This document shows positions 10,656 through 22,338 of a stretch of 64,000 bases of DNA, in pieces. Under the pieces are notes generated by a model. It ran no database searches and had not been told where the DNA came from. It was given only the letters and a program-made list of their open reading frames with translations. Source of the DNA: Imbricaverruca yamaguchii. Taxonomy: Eukaryota; Arthropoda; Thecostraca; Neoverrucidae. The translations under genes were made by a program, and so were the position numbers. Every line of letters begins with the position of its first letter. The stretch's first letter is position 1. Location of the stretch: NCBI GenBank assembly GCA_034440575.1, contig JAOTOL010001661.1, positions 3,380,001 to 3,444,000 on the forward strand, read 5' to 3'.

Positions 10656-11906
10656 AGTCAAGCACCTGCCTAAAGCGCCCGGGCGGTAAGTTGTGCCGCG
10701 TCAGCTGCGATGTTGCATCACCAAACGTAGAAACATGCTCGTCGGCCGGAAGCACATCAATCAACGTGCAGCGATCGACAGATCACAGAGACATAATGAG
10801 TGTCACGCCGTCGACCAGCACGCAATGGTGAGTCGCAAAGACTGGAAACCTGATGGCAGGGCTTTCATTTCCCTCCTAAAAGCGGTATACAGTTCGCGAA
10901 TACTGCCAAAAGTAGCAGTTTTTATACCGTACATTTCGTGTTTTCCGCATCTCGTACAGTACCGGATCATCCCACCTCCCTGGACACAACACTAATGTGT
11001 TGCCTGTAAAATAAAATAACTTTGCTGTTCAATTCCTGTTCAGGGACATGCTTAGCAGCGGCGGCTTCCACCAACAGCGCAGGAGAGCGTCATAAAACGG
11101 TGACGACAGAGGGAAGATAACGCGTCGCCCAACTGTCAGCAGGCGCCAGCGACACGAGAAGACCGTACTGTGACGAAATCATCCAAGGCACCACAAGCTC
11201 CTGCAGTGTGCACTGTGATATCGTAAACAAAAATATCCAAATGTGATCTATGTCATCCTTCACGCCACGGCCTTGCTGTTTCTTCCAAGTAGCTGCTCCC
11301 AAGCGACACCCTTCCATAATGTATACCTCAAGCTTCAGCTTACTGACAGGTTGCTGACCCAATGTGACCACCGTGCTCACTGATGCAAGGCAATCTAATA
11401 TAATCGTGATCTGTCAGCAAATTACTTGAAATGACTCGTATCGACCATACTATGATACTTCTATCGTGCATACAGATCCACTTTCTCGAGGTCAGGTCAC
11501 TGACCAACATGCAACCTTTTCACTTCTGGTGTACATGACAAAATCACCATCGTGATCTTTGGGAAAGGAGCTTTAAAATTATTTCCATACCGGTTATGCT
11601 TCTTGTCAGGCAAAACAACACTCTGAATCTCATATTAGGCACTGCAAATTGATCCATCATGGATTCGGCTTTGCAACCAACATTAGTATGCACAACCAAA
11701 TAGGCACTTAAGTGGGCACGCACTAACGGAACAAAGAAGAATATAAAAGGTATACTATATCAAATCTATTGATATAAAAGGTCAATGGGTCAATGGCACG
11801 TCGCGAAATAAAGAGATGACTTTAGAAGATCACACGGATTTATTTGCATTGCATTGAGCAGATTTTCTGCTTAATGATATGGGAGTTTGGTAAGCTAATT
11901 GCTACC

Positions 11907-11907
<1 letters not shown>
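10656..11907. other. No gene recognised
   Basis: Unique sequence with open frames under about 100 codons and no recognisable domain. Confidence 0.35.

Positions 11908-11908
<1 letters not shown>

Positions 11909-11969
<61 letters not shown>
11909..11969. repeat. (TA)n microsatellite
   Basis: About thirty TA units, continuing as a TATA/CATA-rich run to about 12003. The poly-Tyr/Ile frames across it are artefacts. Confidence 0.95.
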
Positions 11970-11975
<6 letters not shown>

Positions 11976-12200
11976 TTATACATATATACATATACACATA
12001 TATCACTATGGGCTCGCCATCGTTCGCAATTATCGCTGGAGAATACAAATGGCAGGGAAGATTTAGCTATGCTCTCCCCTCCAAGAGTAGTAAGTGGGCA
12101 AAACAACAGGAATCAACGCAACAACCTAAATATTGCTTGCTGGTAATCGACAGGCCTGGGTCAACCTTCGAAGACGACTGAAGAAGAATTTGGGGTTCTT

Positions 12201-12355
12201 TTAAGATCCATTCAACCGCTAAGCCATATAGCGTCGCCAACCTCTCACCCCGATTGGTCGTGGGTAGACTCGATAATGTCGTCGGTTGTGAGATTCGAAC
12301 CCACGGTCTCGCGATCGAGTCCGACGCTCTACCAACTAAGCTGCCGCGGCCCCTC
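12201..12355 (-). mobile_element. tRNA-derived SINE (family B), variant head
   Basis: On the - strand the head reads CAGCTTAGTTGGTAGAGCG (A box) and GGTTCGAATCTCACAACCG (B box), followed by the family-B middle (CCAATCGGGGTGAGAGG). The tail is diverged, with the left stem arm lost. No convincing duplication was seen. A functional tRNA gene is unlikely because the tRNA-like part is fused to the SINE body. Confidence 0.8.
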
Positions 12356-12879
12356 AGAATATGACTGGCACAGTGACGATGGCCGATGGGATCGTCAGGT
12401 CGACAGGTCGACAGCAGGGGCTGAGGGGCAGCTTCTCGGGAGACTAGGCGGGCACGGCACCCGGCTGGGCCGCCGGCGGCCGGCCAGCAGTTGCAGTAGC
12501 TGTGCCCCGGTGACGCACCCAGTGGCGACAGTCGGCCCGTTGGCACAGGCACCACCTGTACACTGCAGCACGCCGGTCGGCGCAGGCGGCCGGCGCACCC
12601 TCACGCTCGCGGCGGTAGCAGCTTACCTGGAACAAATGACTCACATCAGCGGCAAGCCAGCCGTAAAAACGCGCGCGCACACATACACACTCCGGCGACA
12701 GCGTTTCCTGGCATTGTGCTCGCGCGGCACACGCGAGGCGTCCCCACTGAAAGGACGCGCCGGAGGAGCGGTGTGTCTTCTCAGCCGGTCAGCGATTGGC
12801 GCACCTCACCGACGCCGGCTATGGCCGTGATGACTCACCGACGCCGGCTCCGCCCGTGACACCCAGCACACTCCCCGAT
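12356..12879. other. GC-rich CpG-rich block, no gene recognised
   Basis: High GC with many CpG dinucleotides. Open frames occur on both strands as expected from composition. Confidence 0.35.
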
Positions 12880-13372
12880 GGTCACTGCAGCCACGGCAGT
12901 ACTCGGTCCTCACTCCGACCGACAACTCCGTCCCTCGGTCCTTACTCCGACGGGCTACTCAGGCCCTCAGTCCTTATTCCGACCGGATACTCCAGTACTC
13001 GGTCCTTACTCCGACCAGTTAATCCGGCGCACAGTTCTCATTCCGACCGGTTATCCCAGCACTCGGCGCTCACTCTGATCTACTACTCCGGCACACGGTC
13101 CTCACTCCGACCACCTACTCCGGCCCTCGGTACTCACCCCGACCGGCTACTCAGTCCTTACTCCGAATGGCTACTGCGACACTCAGTCCTGACTCCGACC
13201 GATTACTCCGGCCCTCGGTCCGCACTCCGACCGACTACTCCGGCCCTCGGTCCTCACTACGACCGACTACAACGGCCTTCGGTCCTCACTCCGACCGACC
13301 ACTCCGGCTTTCAGTCCGCACTCCGACCGGCTACTCTAGCACTCCGACCGGCTAATCCGGCAGACGGCCCTA
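12880..13372. repeat. 32-bp minisatellite
   Basis: About fourteen degenerate copies of a 32-bp unit built on CTCCGACCGACTACTCCGGC. Copies starting at 13201, 13233 and 13265 are exactly 32 bp apart. Confidence 0.87.
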
Positions 13373-13579
13373 CAGTGAGCACGTGACTGGAGCCGGGTCC
13401 AGCAGGGAGCGTGGCTGCCGCTGGCGTCCGGCCGGCCGTCATCGGGAGCAGCATCGGCCGCCGACGGCCACAGCCGTGCGATAGGCCGACGCCGGCGGTC
13501 TACAGGTGGCCGTTCAGCCCGCCGGCAACCAACGGCCGATGTTTACAGCTCAGGTACGAAGCCACACCGACCCACCGCG

Positions 13580-13765
13580 CCCGTACCGGTTCACAATCAC
13601 TGCACCGGTCCACAGTCACGGTACCGGTCCACCATCACTGCACTGGTTCACCGTAACAGTACCGGTCCACCGTCACCGTACCAGTCCACCATTACGGTAT
13701 CGGTCCACCATCACAGTATCGGCCCACCATCACTGTACAGCATTACCGCTGCCGTATCAGTTACC
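13580..13765. repeat. 19-bp degenerate minisatellite
   Basis: About nine copies of GGTCCACCGTCACCGTACC and variants. Confidence 0.75.
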
Positions 13766-13876
13766 ACTACAGTTGCCAATCAGTGCCTGCAGCGGTGCCT
13801 CCGTGGTGTGATCTTTGTCAGCACCGACGGCAACTGCCCGACTAACAGCACAACAATTCGCCACAAACGCCATCAA

Positions 13877-14012
13877 TGGCCACCGTCGGTCACCGCCGCA
13901 ATAGATGCCCACCGTCGGTCACCACCGCAATAGATGCCCACCGTCGGTCACCACCGCAATAGATGCCCACCGTCGGTCATCGCAATTTATGCCCACCGTC
14001 GGTCACATTCGC
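13877..14012. repeat. 29-bp minisatellite
   Basis: Four to five copies containing CAATAGATGCCCACCGTCGG at 29-bp spacing. The last copies are diverged. Confidence 0.85.
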
Positions 14013-14230
14013 AATATATGGCGACCCAAGCACACCGTTTTGAAGTCCAACAGTAGATTATCACGGGGCCTTCCGTTAATAACTCATCTTATTTCTTTAA
14101 AAGATATTTATTCCTATTTTATTCTCTTCGTATTTCTGGCAGAACTCCTTAATTCGATGTTCATATGGACATCGATGTTCAAATGAAGAGGCAACATTGC
14201 ACATCCTGGCAAACTGGCCACGACTGGGAC

Positions 14231-14365
14231 CGTGACGCGGAGTGACTGACTGACTGACTGAGACTGTGACTGACTGACTGTGATTGTGACTGACTGACTG
14301 ACTGACTGTGACTGACTGACTGACTGTGACTGACTGACTGACTGACTGACTGACTGACTGGCTGA
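14231..14365. repeat. (GACT)n tetranucleotide repeat
   Basis: GACT units broken by GTGACT, giving a mixed 4/6-bp pattern. The Ser-Gln-Val-rich frames on the - strand are artefacts. Confidence 0.93.
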
Positions 14366-14611
14366 CTGACTGGGCGTCTGACGTGCCCGTGGCTGGGGCA
14401 GGGACCGCTCGGCTGTGTACAGCGGCATGAGCGACACAGCTGCCGGCCGTGTCCGCGGTAAACACATCCGCACCGCTCCTTCTCTGAATCACAGTCGACC
14501 TTGCAGCCGGCTCGTGTCGCCGTACTGCACAGATGTATACAAAGCGTGCTGGGAGCAGCTAAGTTGCACGTCAGTCAAGTTGCAGCTCAGACGGGCGACG
14601 CGTGCGGGCCG

Positions 14612-15440
14612 CCTGCCGCTGGACCCACACCCTCTCAGAGCCACCAGGCAATCTGCCGCTGGACCCACACCCTCTCAGAGCCAACAGGCAATCTGCCGCT
14701 GGACCCACACCCTCTCAGAGCCACCAGGCAATCTGCCGCTGGACCCACATCCTCTCAGAGCCAACAGGCAATCTGCCGCTGGACCCACACCCTCTCAGAG
14801 CCAACAGGCAATCTGCCGCTGGCCCCACACCCTCTCAGAGCCACCAGGCAATCTGCCGCTGGACCCACACCCTCTCAGAGCCAACAGGCAATCTGCCGCT
14901 GGACCCACACCCTCTCAGAGCCAACAGGCAATCTGCCGCTGGACCCACACCCTCTCAGAGCCAACAGGCAATCTGCCGCTGGACCCACACCCTCTGAGCC
15001 ACCAGGCAATCTGCCGCTGGACCCACACCCTCTCAGAGCCACCAAGCAATCTGCCGCTGGACCCACACCCTCTCAGAGCCAACAGGCAATCTGCCGCTGG
15101 ACCCACACCCTCTCAGAGCCACCAGGCAATCTGCCGCTGGACCCACACCCTCTCAGAGCCACCACGCAATCTGCCGCTGGACCCACACCCTCTCAGAGCC
15201 ACCCGGCAATCTGCCGCTGGACCCACACCCTCTCAGAGCCAACAGGCAATCTGCCGCTGGACCCACACCCTCTCAGAGCTACCAGGCAATCTGCCGCTGG
15301 ACCTACACCCTCTCAGAGCCACCAGGCAATTTGCCGCTGGACCCACACCCTCTCACAACCGCCAGCACGTCTGCCGCTGGACCCACACCCTCTCAGAGCC
15401 GACAGCACGTCTGTCGGTGGACCCACACCCTCCCACATCC
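14612..15440. repeat. 40-bp minisatellite
   Basis: About twenty copies of a 40-bp unit, CTGCCGCTGGACCCACACCC followed by TCTCAGAGCCACCAGGCAAT. The copies are very similar, so expansion looks recent. Forty is not divisible by three and the unit has no stop in any forward frame, so a 489-codon frame (14415-15884) runs through it. This is best explained by the repeat. The last three units are diverged. Confidence 0.95.
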
Positions 15441-16869
15441 AGCAGGCATCCTTTCATAGCCGTCACATCTTTTCCCTTCCGCACGCCCAGAAACCTCTAT
15501 GACTATACTATAATTATCGCAATGGTCACTAAACGGGAGACGAGAGGACTACCAAGACGAGGGGACCACCACAGGATGGGAACACTTCCAGCAGCAATCA
15601 CCCCTGCCCCGCGCTCACCATGGCGCGTGATGTCACGCCCATCACGGTGCACTGGTGACGCCCACCCAACCTCTTGGGCGCTAAATGACCTCGTAGTCGG
15701 CACGCTCTTAAGCCAACATAATCAATCAAAGCCCACCCCATATCATCATATGGCAGACCATGTTGTTGGAACGTTTGTTTCGGAGCCGACAAGTCGTAGG
15801 CGGGTCGACGCCGGTGGTTATATAGTTGCTATACTGGTAATATCTTTTATGTTTCTGGCAATGTTTATTTTCGTCCAAGATTGAATGGAGAATTGAACTC
15901 AGCACAAGTATTAGAACCGAATCTGGCTTCAGGGAATAATTTGTCGAAGCCATGTATACGATCCACATATCCAGTTTGAAAGCTTAGTCCGGGTGCCCCC
16001 ACCTACATGCACCCAAAATGTCCTAGCTTCGCATCTGCTCCTGCCTCCCTCAATATCTGATAAAAGGTCTCCAACGCTGATACGTCTAGCTTTTATTCTT
16101 TGTAATTCAAAATTGATTAACAGCAATTTTATATGAAAAGAAATTCGGAGATAATCCGAGCCCGTGTGAACAGTCTTGCAAGTTAGTTTTTGGGGACAAC
16201 TGTTCATTTGCACGACTACCCATGGCTTTTGTTCATTTGAAAGTTTGTAATCCTTCAGTGCTTTTGAAAGGGACCTAAATTTGCTAAAATATGTCTGTTT
16301 CAACCTATTTCCTAACATATGTGTGTTGTGTAAGAAAACGCACCGAGTTCAAATCCAGTTTTTCTCAAAGCTAATTTTCGAATATTCAAATTTTCACCGC
16401 CAAGTGACAGCTCTGAAAGCTACGGTCGTATACGTACATTCAAATTCAGACTCGCTTGCATTGCTCATCGTAGCAAAACACACTGAAAACGTAACAGTCA
16501 TTCATTTCATTCCTATAAATCATATTCCATACCATTCGATTAGAAAGCCAATTGCTCCTCTGATAAATCAAACCAATTAGCTATCCACGCGTTCATGTAT
16601 ATGACTTCAAGATAGGGGAAAATTCTTTTTTTCAGTCTAAGTTTTCAATCAATTTAATCGACCATGTGGCAGGATTAAGCTGGAGACCAACGGCACACAT
16701 CGTGTTGTATACGGACTGAAAGCGAGGCGAAATTCTGTTCAGATGTGAATTCGGTTCAAGTGCGATGTGAATGAACCGAGACAACACGAAATGAATCACC
16801 CCGATGGAGTTTAAAGCAGTGCGGGACGAGAGCCAACGAGGTCATTCGCGCCGATCACTCCCCGAGTCA
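15441..16869. other. No gene recognised
   Basis: Unique sequence, AT-rich from about 15830 to 16800. No domain-bearing frame and no identifiable repeat. Confidence 0.35.
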
Positions 16870-17290
16870 CCTTCCGCGTGTGTGGGAACGTGCGAGCGGC
16901 GTTTCCCAGTGGGGGAGTCAGCGCGCGGCGGCGGCCGGTGCGGCGGCGGCAGCACGCGCCGACAGTGAGCGCGTGCGGCGGACACACGGCGGCGGCCGGT
17001 CGGCCGGGGCGCCATCCACCGGCCAATGAGCGGCCATGGCCGGGCCCGCGGGTCGGGCGGCCCGCCGCCGGCCGATCGATGCGTGATGCGGCGCCTTTTC
17101 ACAGGGCGGCTTTGTGTGCTGGTGACGCGGCGCCGGCCGGCGGCCCGCCCGGCCAACAGGTGTCCGCGCGTTTGAATAAGCGGCGGCGCCGTCGGCCCGG
17201 CCCTGCCCGCTACCGGGCGGCCGGCCGCGGCAACAAAAACACCCGCCCACTCAGCCCCGGCGCCGGTCGCGCTCAGCACCGCCGCTGTTG
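16870..17290. promoter_or_regulatory. CpG-island-like block
   Basis: About 420 bp of very high GC with dense CpG and many GGCCGG and GGCGGC words, flanked by AT-rich DNA on the left. Such blocks can be promoters or first exons, but no start codon, TATA motif or known protein was recognised. The overlapping Ala/Arg/Pro-rich frames on both strands are compositional. Confidence 0.35.
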
Positions 17291-17984
17291 CCGTGTGAAA
17301 TGGAAGGGGTTCGGCCTTCTCAGTCGCATTGATATCCCTTTCAGAATGCCCCCTCCACCCCTGAAGAAAAAACCAAACCACTAGCGCTGTTCCTGCCTGC
17401 TTATAGCAACTGGTTTTGGTGGCGAAGAAGCATAATGTCTACATTTTTGGCCGCTTCCTTCCCAACAAACATTCGTCAGACAAACACCTGGTATGAAGGC
17501 TCAATTTCCGACGCTCTCGCGCCGTGAGATGGGCATAAAGAGCGGAGCCGGCAGGGCGGGGCGCGTCACCCGGCGGCTACGGCCCCGCCGCAGTCGGCTC
17601 GGAGCTTCAACAGGTAGGTGCCACCGGCAGGCTTCATTAGACAAGTCGCTGTTGATTTTTGCCGGCATCTGGACCGGTGCGGCGCCCGAGAACAGCCAGA
17701 CCAGCCATAGACAAAGGCCTGCAGCGCGGCTGCCGGAGATCCAGCCGCGTCTAACTGCCGCCACAAGCCGGTGCCAGTCGTGGCTGCGGGACAATGGCGA
17801 GAGGCGGGCAGGCGCACCGCACCGCTCGTCTCCCCCGTCAGCGTTCGACGGCGCCGGGCCGACAATGGCGCCGCCGGCTGTGTTGGCGGAGCGGCACCGC
17901 TGCTCTGGCCGATACCGCTGCCGGTACGGTCGCAGCCCGCACCCTCTGCACCGTCAGGCCGGCCGGAGGTGCAGGCCGCGCCGC
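17291..17984. other. GC-rich, no gene recognised
   Basis: GC- and CpG-rich unique sequence leading into the 42-bp array. Confidence 0.35.
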
Positions 17985-18470
17985 TACAGCGGGCTGGACA
18001 CCCGGACACCGGCCGGTGCTACAGGCCATAGCTGGCTGGTCAGACCACAGCGGGCTGGTCACCCGGACACCGGCCGGAGGTGCAGACCACAGCGAGCTGG
18101 ACACTAGGACACCGGCCGGTGGTGCAGACCACAACGAGCTGGACACCCGGACACCGGCCGGTGCTACAGGCCACAGCTGGCTGGTCAGACCACAGTGGCC
18201 TGGACACCCGGCCACCGGCCGGTGGTGCAGACCACAGCGGGCTGGTCACCCGGACACCGGCCGGTGGTGCAGACCACAGCGGGCTGGACACCCGGACACC
18301 GGCCGGTGGTGCAGACCACAGCGGGCTGGACACCCGGACACCGGCCGGTGGTGCAGACCACAGCGGGCTGGACACCCGGACACCGGCCGGTGCTACAGGC
18401 CATAGCGGGCTGGTCACCCGAACACCGACCGGTGGTGCAGACCACAGCGAGCTGGTCACCCGGACTTCGC
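17985..18470. repeat. 42-bp minisatellite
   Basis: About eleven copies of a 42-bp unit containing GGACACCGGCCGGTGGTGCA and GACCACAGCGGGCTGGACAC. The unit is divisible by three, so all frames carry repeated peptides on both strands, and none is credible as protein. Confidence 0.93.
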
Positions 18471-18999
18471 CCCATCTCCCCACCGGCTGTCTGGTCTCGC
18501 CCAGTCGACACTTTCTGTGACGTGGAGCCCTGGTGACGGGGTCAATGACTCTGGCCCAGGAGGCTAATGGCAGAGCCACCGATCCTGACCCTTGAACGGT
18601 GGGCGGTATCCCGGATGGTCAGTCCGAGTGTGCCTATCGAGACGTGAGGATCCAAACTCATATCTCCGACATTGCTCCGACCAAGAGCGAGTCAGTGTGT
18701 TCAACCACACGCACATCATTCAATGCTTGTCAATTCGCGTAGCAAGCATAGATATGGTGAATCATCTCTCAAACGGTTTCACTTGTCCCTAACCAGTCCC
18801 ACCGAACTCCACACGACACAGCCGTCCACTGGAGCGTAGGGTGTCCTTCACAGTTGGCCATTCTGAAGTCGTTATTTTTCCACGCTACAAGTTATCCATG
18901 CTACAAGTTTTGCAAGTCATGCAGTCATTCAGGTGGAGGTCTGCGCCCCTGTTCTCATGCCCATGCCCGTCCAGCTGCCATGTGACCAAGCTCGCCCTC
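18471..18999. other. No gene recognised
   Basis: Unique sequence between two arrays with only short open frames. Confidence 0.35.
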
Positions 19000-19806
19000 C
19001 TGTCAGACACACCCTCCGTTACACAGACACACAGAGCTCGCCTCTCCTGTCAGACAGACACACCGAGCTCGCCCTCTTGTTACACAGACACACAAAGCTC
19101 GTCCTCCTGTCACCCAGACACACAGAGCTCGCCCGCCCGTCACCCAGACACACAAAGCTCGCCCGCCCGTCACACAGACACACAGAGCTCGCCCGCCCGT
19201 CACACAGACACACAGAGCTCGCCCGCCCGTCACCCAGACACACAGAGCTCGTCCTCCTGTCACACAGACACACAGAGCTCGCCCGCCCGTCACACAGACA
19301 CACAAAGCTCGCCCTCTGTTCACAGCTCGACACACAAGCTCGCCCGCCCGTCACACAGACACACAAAGCTCGCCCTCCTGTTACACAGACACACAAAGCT
19401 CGCCCTCCCATCACACAGACACACAAAGCTCGCCCTCCTGTTACACAGACACACAAAGCTCGCCCTCCTGTTACACAGACACACAGAGCTCGCCCTCCTG
19501 TCACCCAGACACACAAAGCTCGCCCTCCTGTCACACAGACACACAGAGCTCGCCCTCCTGTCACACAGACACACAGAGCTCGCCCTCCTGTCACACAGAC
19601 ACACAGAGCTCGCCCTCCTGTCACACACACACCCTCTTGTCACACAGACGCACAAAGCTCGCCCTCCTGTTACACAGACACACAGAGCTCGCCCTCCTGT
19701 TACACAGACACACAAAGCTCGCCCTCCTGTCACACGGACACACAGAGCTCGCCCTCCTGTCACCCAGACATACAGAGCTCGCCCATACGTCACCCAGACA
19801 CACTTG
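19000..19806. repeat. 30-bp minisatellite
   Basis: About twenty-six copies of a 30-bp unit, CACACAGACACACAGAGCTC followed by GCCCTCCTGT. The left half favours a CGCCCGCCCGT ending and the right half CGCCCTCCTGT, so at least two expansions occurred. Repetitive frames of 362, 299, 203 and 171 codons cross it on both strands. Confidence 0.95.
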
Positions 19807-20259
19807 TCTTTACGTCGTCCGTCAATGTCTAACACCGACAGTAATGCGGACTTGATCAGCTCCGCCCGCCGCGGCGCGCACCTTGTTACCAGCCGGCAGG
19901 CTTACCGGCACTCATCAGCCGCATCTTGAGCGGCACTCATCAGCGCCGCCGGCCCACTCGCCGCCCCCCGCCAGTGTAATTGGCGCGTCGGCCGGCCCCG
20001 TGTGTCGGCCAGTGGCGCGCGCCGCCGTCAAATCCGGCCGACGTGCGACGCGGCGTCGCGCGGCGCCGCGCCAACAATAGCCGCCGCGATTGCCAATCAC
20101 AGACGGCAGCCGCCCCGACGCCCAGGCTAAATGACAAAATCCCACTTCATCATCTGCGAGCGACGCCTGATCGGCTTGGACTGGCTGTTTTTCTATCGCG
20201 CCCCCGGGCCAGGTGATGTTGTGCCGGCGGCGGCTGGCCCAGATGACTGACCTGAGGGA
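19807..20259. other. GC-rich CpG-rich block, no gene recognised
   Basis: A CpG-dense stretch near 19860-20120 with no recognised coding sequence. Confidence 0.35.
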
Positions 20260-20267
20260 TCAGGTGG

Positions 20268-20760
20268 CAGTGATAAATTATTCGTGAAATAGGGTGGAAT
20301 ATACCACTTTCTGAACACTCAAATGACATCCCTCTACAAGAAGTACCGGCAGCCTGCTCCTTGATGCATGCTTATGAAGTCTTCGTGTTTCCTTCCCCAC
20401 ACTATCTCGCTTATAAATAGAATGTACCATGCTCCTGATAAGGAATGGTAATACAAGAACATTTCACAGTGCAATTTCAGGTAAACTTAACCTAACCTAA
20501 CCTATAATGTGATATGACATACAATACCAATTTATGGCATAGGAATTATTCTTCCTACCCCGAATATAATTCTTCCTAAATTATGAATCCAAATCAAATG
20601 ACAAAAGTACACTCATAAGTACCGAAACCATTCGCTCAAATTTGAGTCTGAATGGCATCAAAGTAATTCTATAGGACACTAATTTGACGGTAAATTTCGG
20701 CATCCCACTGTGCTCGTTTTGACATCTCACACCTAACGAAAAGCTATTATTTTAACCCTG
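20268..20760 (+). mobile_element. hAT-type MITE, copy 2 (493 bp)
   Basis: The element begins CAGTGATAAATTATTCGTGA and ends ATTATTTTAACCCTG. It is flanked by a perfect 8-bp duplication TCAGGTGG (20260-20267 and 20761-20768), as expected for hAT transposition. There is no transposase frame. Internally it has a short TTAACCTAACCTAACC run (about 20486-20503) absent from the sister copy at 60765. A 17-bp minisatellite begins right after the duplication. Confidence 0.93.
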
Positions 20761-20768
20761 TCAGGTGG

Positions 20769-20948
20769 CGACTGACCAGACCGACTGGCCGGCCAGACCG
20801 ACTGGATGGCCAGACCGACTGGCTGGCCAGACCGACCGACTGGCTGGCCAGACCGACTGGCTGGCCAGACCGACTGGCTGGCCAGACCGACTGGCTGGCC
20901 AGACCGACTGGCTGGCCAGACCGACTGGCTGGCCAGACCGACTGGCCG
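20769..20948. repeat. 17-bp minisatellite
   Basis: About ten copies of GACTGGCTGGCCAGACC, with one CGAC insertion. It abuts the right end of the MITE at 20268-20760. Confidence 0.92.
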
Positions 20949-21719
20949 GCGGCCGCTCGGCAGTCCCACGGCCAGTCCGGCCGACGCGTCCGACAGGCAG
21001 CCAGCAATACCGGCTGTCGACACGGGAGGTGTTCCAGTCAAAGCCACGATGGATCAACACACAAAAAAAACAGCTGGTGACGGAAAATCTCCTATCAGCA
21101 TAATATAGAACACGCTTAAGACTACTTTTGCGACCCAAATTCATGGCGAAAAACAAAAATTGTGGAAGAACTTTTAATGTAGACGATGCAAGGGGATTTT
21201 TTTAAACTTTAAACATGGTCTTGCGAGGAAGTTTTCTTGAGAAAAAAACACCCAAAATATGTATCAAAAATTGGCCTTCATTGGGAGACAACGCTTGTGC
21301 ATCTGCAAAAAAAATGCGACATTAAATTACAAATCGGTGGAGGATTAGCGAGACATTAGCACGCTTACCGACTATATATTTGTATTTCCGAGGAGTTCAC
21401 CGGGAAGTAAGTGGGCCAAGATGCATGAACCTTGGATTGGGGAAGGACTACATCCGTACATAGTAGGCGAGGGGTAGTGGCAGCTGTTGCTGGTGGTGTT
21501 TGGGCATCGACAAATAGAAACAAACAAAAACCAGTGTCAGAGCCAATTAGAGGCCAATGGGAACTTCCGAGTATTCTGGACACCTCACGAGAGCTTCTTC
21601 CGGGTAATATTGACTAGAGGCCACGCCCGTTGTCGAAGGCAGATTACCATCCGAGAAAGCCGGAAGCCGGAATGCTGAAGCAATGAGGAATGATCACTGA
21701 CTGGGGGCGGGCACGATCA
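20949..21719. other. No gene recognised
   Basis: Unique sequence with A-rich stretches (for example 21061-21070). No domain-bearing frame. Confidence 0.35.
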
Positions 21720-21727
21720 TGATTGGG

Positions 21728-21985
21728 CAGTGATAAATAAATCGAGAAATAAGGTGGAATATACCACTTTCTGAACGCTCAATCGACATCCTTCTCCAAG
21801 AAGTATCGACATCCTACTCCTTGGAACCTACACCATCAGCTAGAAGTGCCTACATCATCATCTCGAATTTGAGTCTAAGGCATCAAAGGCATTTTAAATG
21901 GAACTAATTCCATGACAAATTTCGACATCCTACTGCGCTCGTTTCGACATCTCACACCTAACGAAAAACCATTATTTTAACCCTG
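21728..21985 (+). mobile_element. hAT-type MITE, copy 3 (258 bp, internally deleted)
   Basis: It begins CAGTGATAAATAAATCG and ends ATTATTTTAACCCTG, with a perfect 8-bp duplication TGATTGGG (21720-21727 and 21986-21993). Both ends match copy 2, but about 235 bp of the middle are missing. Such deletion derivatives are typical of hAT families. Confidence 0.93.
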
Positions 21986-22234
21986 TGATTGGGGGGACAG
22001 AAAAGGTACGAACCTGCCTAACAACCTGGGCGTCGGGTAGTGCACATTCATCATCAGTTTGAAGTTAATACATGATTTCAAGTTACCACACAGCTCTAGA
22101 CTTGAATAAAACATTACTGCACAGACACTCCAAAGTCCAAAGTCGGTACACATCATACCATGTACTCATTCACGACGTGTCCGCAGTTCTCAATTGATTA
22201 CTCAACCCACTAAACTACCCAATACCATACACAG

Positions 22235-22338
22235 CCATAGCCAGAGGTGTAATCAATGGGGTTCGCGCGCCGGAATATTTCCTTGTCTTCACATTTTTTG
22301 GTCACCCCCTTCCCCTCCAAGGAAAATCCTGGCTACGC
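22235..22338 (-). mobile_element. hAT-like terminal fragment
   Basis: The right end, read on the - strand, gives CTGGCGTAGCCAGGATTTTCC followed by a GA-rich GGGGAAGGGGGTGACC stretch. From memory this resembles the ends of animal hAT elements. A related terminus is at 52865-52985. The left end was not defined and no duplication was found. Confidence 0.45.

Noticed and set aside
12300..12355. tRNA gene on - (good A and B boxes)
   Set aside because: The tRNA-like part is fused to a SINE body shared with 2729-2866 and 10352-10514, so it is a SINE head.
14612..15440. CRISPR-like regular direct repeats
   Set aside because: Units are contiguous with no unique spacers and no cas genes. The host is eukaryotic.
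14415..15884. 489-codon open frame on +
   Set aside because: Most of it is the 40-bp tandem array read through all frames. No start context, domain or unique core.
16842..17384. Two opposed GC-rich frames of about 170-180 codons
   Set aside because: Compositional. Kept only as a CpG-island-like block.
18841..19929. 362- and 299-codon Arg/Ser/Thr/His-rich frames, with matching frames on the opposite strand
   Set aside because: Produced by the 30-bp array, which is open on both strands.
20486..20505. Telomere or telomere-fusion site
   Set aside because: Only about three TTAGG-type units inside a transposon, far too short.
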